A model generated the notes under the pieces. It worked only from the letters and a program-made list of their open reading frames with translations. It had not been told where the DNA came from and made no database searches. DNA of 6,176 nt from Haloarculaceae archaeon (GTDB lineage Archaea > Halobacteriota > Halobacteria > Halobacteriales > Haloarculaceae), in assembly GCA_018609665.1 (NCBI GenBank), contig JAHENN010000003.1, positions 1-6,176 of the forward strand. The letters run 5' to 3'. Position numbers and translations under genes: made by a program. The number at the start of each line of letters is the position of its first letter. Positions within the stretch are counted from its first letter, which is position 1. Positions 4,219-6,176 of the stretch are shown in pieces.

Positions 4219-6057
4219 GTGGAACGGGACCTGGACCTGGATGTCGCGGTCACGCGGCGGACCGTCGCGGTCGGCGCCGCCGGGGTCCTGGCGGTACTGG
4301 CCCTGCTGTCGGGTGCCGTCGTCGTCGCCTACGACGCCCCGCGGGTCGCGGGTACCGACAGCGCCTTCGGCGAGGTGACGGCGGAGACGGCGGCCGTCGA
4401 GACGACGCTCACCGTCGACAACCCCAACGACGTCGGTATCCCGGTCGGCGTCGACCTGCGGTACACGGTCGCGCTGAACGACGTGCCGGTCGCCCGCGGC
4501 GCCGAGCGTGGCGTCCGCATCGGCCCCGGCAATACCACCGTCGAGACGACGGCGGCGTTCGACAACGCGCAGATTCCCGCCTGGTGGGTGACCCACGTCA
4601 ACGGCGGCGAGCGGTCGACGCTGACCACGCGGGCGGAGGTGGGCGTCGGGGGGCTGCCGGCCGGCCCGACGTTCACCGTCGAGCGCCGCGAGATCGAGAC
4701 GGACCTGCTGGGGCCGCTGGCCGAAACCGGGTCCTCGCGGCTGTCGCTCGGCGGCACCGACGTGCTGGTCGTCGGCGACCGGACCGGCCGGTGGGAGACG
4801 GCCGACGCCGAGCGGACGCCGCTGGTCGTCGAGACCGACCTCGAGAACGTCCACGACCGACCCGTCGAACTCGACGGCGCGGAGTACGAGATACGGATGA
4901 ACGGCGTCGTCGTCGGCGCCGGGAACACGACCGACGGGGTGCGGCTGGCGCCCGGCGAGGCGGCGACCTACGAGGTGCAGGCGGCGATCGACACCCCGCG
5001 GATGCAGCGGTGGTGGGTGAGCCACCTCCGGAACGGCGAGACGACGAACCTCTCGATCGAGGTCTACGGGGTCGTCGAGGCCGACGGCGAGCGAACGCGG
5101 CTGCCGCTTGCGCTGTACGACCGGCGGGCGGTGCTGACGACGGACTTCCTCGAGACGGGGGCGGCGACCGTCGAGCCGGTCGAGACGAACCGCTCGGCGC
5201 CGACGTTCGCGGCCCCGACCGTCGAGTCGACCGACAGCGAGTGGGGACGGGTCGGCGAGGAGTCGACGGCGATCCGGACGACCACGACCGTCGACAACCC
5301 GGCCGACGAGGCCTACGCCGACCTGCTGTCGTTCGTCGTCGAGCGCCGGACGACCGTCGCCGGCGTCGTCGCCGCCGAGGGGACCGACCGGGTCGAGAGC
5401 CTGCCGCGGGGGACCGGCGACGTGACGGTCGTGACCCGGATGCCGCACGCGGCGGTGCCGGAGTGGTGGGCCGCCCACCTCCGCGCCGGCGAGCGCTCCG
5501 AGCGCCGGACGACCCTCGACGGGACGGCCGACGTCGGGGTGACGACGCTGCCGGTCGACCTCGACGACAGCAACGGGACCGTCGAGACGGCGACGCTTTC
5601 CGACCTCGACGACGACTCCCGGCGGGCCGTCCGGTCGGACGGCCGGCGGCTGTTGACCGTCCACTCGACGACCGCCGAGTACGTCGACCCGACGGCGGAG
5701 ACGGCGACCATCTCCGTCGCGGCCGACGTCGAGAACGACAACCCCGTCTCCGAGGCGACGATACGGGACGTCGACTACGTCGTCGAGCTGGGCGATGCGA
5801 CGCTGGCCGACCGGCGGGCACCGGAGTCGTACACCCTCGGGCCGGGCGAGCGCCGGACCGTCGAGTTCACCCTGACGCTGAACAACTCCCGGATGGCGGC
5901 GTGGTGGCCGGGGCACGTCCGCCGCGGCGAGCGGTCGACGCTGTCCCGGAACGTCACCGCGACCGTCGCAACCGACGGGGAGACCGAGCGGGTCCAACTG
6001 GAGTTCCTCTCGACGACCCGGCCCGTCGAGACGGACCTGCTGGACGACCAGGATTAA
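4219..6057 (+). CDS. Membrane-anchored protein with four tandem LEA2/WHy-like domains
   Basis: A 612-residue protein. After a short N-terminus (VERDLDLDVAVTRR), residues about 15-37 are hydrophobic; this could be a membrane anchor or, given TRR before it, a Tat-type signal. The rest is Thr/Val/Asp-rich beta structure, presumably outside the cell. Four repeats of about 145 residues are visible. Each has a strand containing or near a DN/NP or DLEN element (TVDNPND 65-71; ETDLENVHDR 205-214; TVDNPAD 357-363; DVENDNP 503-509) and a closing WWxxH(V/L)xxGE signature at W122, W265, W416 and W562. TDLL- or TDFL-like linkers follow three of the domains. LEA14/WHy proteins usually have one or two such domains and are linked to desiccation or stress tolerance; the biochemical role is not established. 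GTG 4219 fits the leaderless TATA spacing. The downstream gene begins 24 bp later and is probably co-transcribed. Confidence 0.85.
   Translation: MERDLDLDVAVTRRTVAVGAAGVLAVLALLSGAVVVAYDAPRVAGTDSAFGEVTAETAAVETTLTVDNPNDVGIPVGVDLRYTVALNDVPVARGAERGVRIGPGNTTVETTAAFDNAQIPAWWVTHVNGGERSTLTTRAEVGVGGLPAGPTFTVERREIETDLLGPLAETGSSRLSLGGTDVLVVGDRTGRWETADAERTPLVVETDLENVHDRPVELDGAEYEIRMNGVVVGAGNTTDGVRLAPGEAATYEVQAAIDTPRMQRWWVSHLRNGETTNLSIEVYGVVEADGERTRLPLALYDRRAVLTTDFLETGAATVEPVETNRSAPTFAAPTVESTDSEWGRVGEESTAIRTTTTVDNPADEAYADLLSFVVERRTTVAGVVAAEGTDRVESLPRGTGDVTVVTRMPHAAVPEWWAAHLRAGERSERRTTLDGTADVGVTTLPVDLDDSNGTVETATLSDLDDDSRRAVRSDGRRLLTVHSTTAEYVDPTAETATISVAADVENDNPVSEATIRDVDYVVELGDATLADRRAPESYTLGPGERRTVEFTLTLNNSRMAAWWPGHVRRGERSTLSRNVTATVATDGETERVQLEFLSTTRPVETDLLDDQD
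4345..6012 (+). repeat. Four protein-level tandem domain repeats within the LEA-like gene
   Basis: Approximate units are 4345-4644, 4720-5079, 5161-5568 and 5596-6012. The TGGTGG of the paired tryptophans falls at 4582, 5011, 5464 and 5902, giving spacings of 143, 151 and 146 codons. Units 1 and 4 share the identical 19-bp string CGGCGAGCGGTCGACGCTG (4605-4623 and 5925-5943) in the same frame. Unit 3 is the most divergent after the signature (GERSERR instead of GERSTL). Confidence 0.75.
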
Positions 6058-6081
6058 CAGTCGCCGGGCGCTACCGCCGGC

Positions 6082-6176
6082 ATGGACGTTCACCTGCTCG
6101 ACAGGGGACGCATCCACGCCGACCTGAACTTCGCCCTCGACGGGACGGCCGTCGCGACCTACGACGACCCCAACCC
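6082..6176 (+). CDS. N-terminus of probable MBL-fold (AHL-lactonase-like) hydrolase, cut by window
   Basis: Only 31 full codons are present from the ATG at 6082 (MDVHLLDRGRIHADLN ... TYDDPN). The opening LLDRGRxxADLN followed by a YDDPNP-type stretch resembles the start of haloarchaeal proteins annotated as N-acyl homoserine lactonase family metallo-beta-lactamases, as I remember them. The metal-binding HxHxDH motif would be further downstream, so the family call is tentative. The gene follows the LEA-like gene by 24 bp without a visible promoter or Shine-Dalgarno, suggesting read-through from it. A coding start here is likely; function is uncertain. Confidence 0.55.
   Translation, partial: MDVHLLDRGRIHADLNFALDGTAVATYDDPN

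Noticed and set aside
4128..4253. N-terminal extension of the peroxiredoxin-like gene to 4253
   Set aside because: The added residues are Arg/Ser/Pro-rich, overlap the start of the LEA-like gene and lie upstream of the CTTTAG element. No homologous N-terminal region is expected in this family.
3400..6117. A 905-codon open frame on the minus strand, antisense to most of the LEA-like gene
   Set aside because: It is Arg/Pro-rich with no recognisable domain, spans several real genes, and arises because GC-rich codons rarely make stops in the complementary frame. The plus-strand frame has repeats, a hydrophobic leader and a leaderless promoter.

Overview
The window looks like chromosomal DNA from a haloarchaeon (class Halobacteria). 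It is very GC-rich, the proteins are strongly acidic (Asp/Glu-rich), start sites are leaderless with TATA-like boxes about 26 nt upstream, and several gene families are typical of that group. There are seven protein-coding genes, two of them cut by the window edges. I see no RNA genes, CRISPR array, insertion sequence or integrase.

Layout, left to right. (1) Minus strand, 1-1605: an AMP-forming fatty acyl-CoA ligase of the AlkK-like type, complete except for its last few residues. It carries an in-frame, low-complexity palindromic insertion. (2) Minus strand, 1661-2314: a cation-dependent-type SAM O-methyltransferase, 55 bp upstream of the ligase and possibly co-transcribed with it. (3) Plus strand, 2437-2577: a 46-residue charged helical protein. 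(4) Plus strand, 2693-3472: an acidic protein with a ~100-residue heptad-repeat coiled coil followed by two C-terminal membrane helices, function unknown. (5) Minus strand, 3555-4127: a peroxiredoxin-like/thioredoxin-fold protein (CNHC motif, C-terminal GCSIKW). It converges on gene 4 and diverges from gene 6. (6) Plus strand, 4219-6057: a membrane-anchored or exported protein of four tandem LEA2/WHy-like domains, each ending in an invariant WWxxH...GE signature. (7) Plus strand, 6082 to the window edge: the first 31 residues of a probable metallo-beta-lactamase-fold (AHL-lactonase-like) protein, 24 bp after gene 6.

Genes 5 and 6 share a 91-bp divergent promoter region. Each has a TATA-like element at leaderless spacing, which suggests but does not prove a shared stress role (thiol redox plus LEA-type envelope protection). 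Genes 1 and 2 may form a metabolic pair. The 2315-2436 interval is a second divergent promoter region. The 115-bp gap before gene 4 holds a perfect 10-bp hairpin and an 11-bp direct repeat next to the promoter.

The most unusual items are the four-domain LEA-like protein, the coiled-coil membrane protein with its internal 42-bp duplication, and the palindromic insert in the ligase. No clearly new multi-gene system can be demonstrated from this window alone. No gap between genes exceeds 122 bp.
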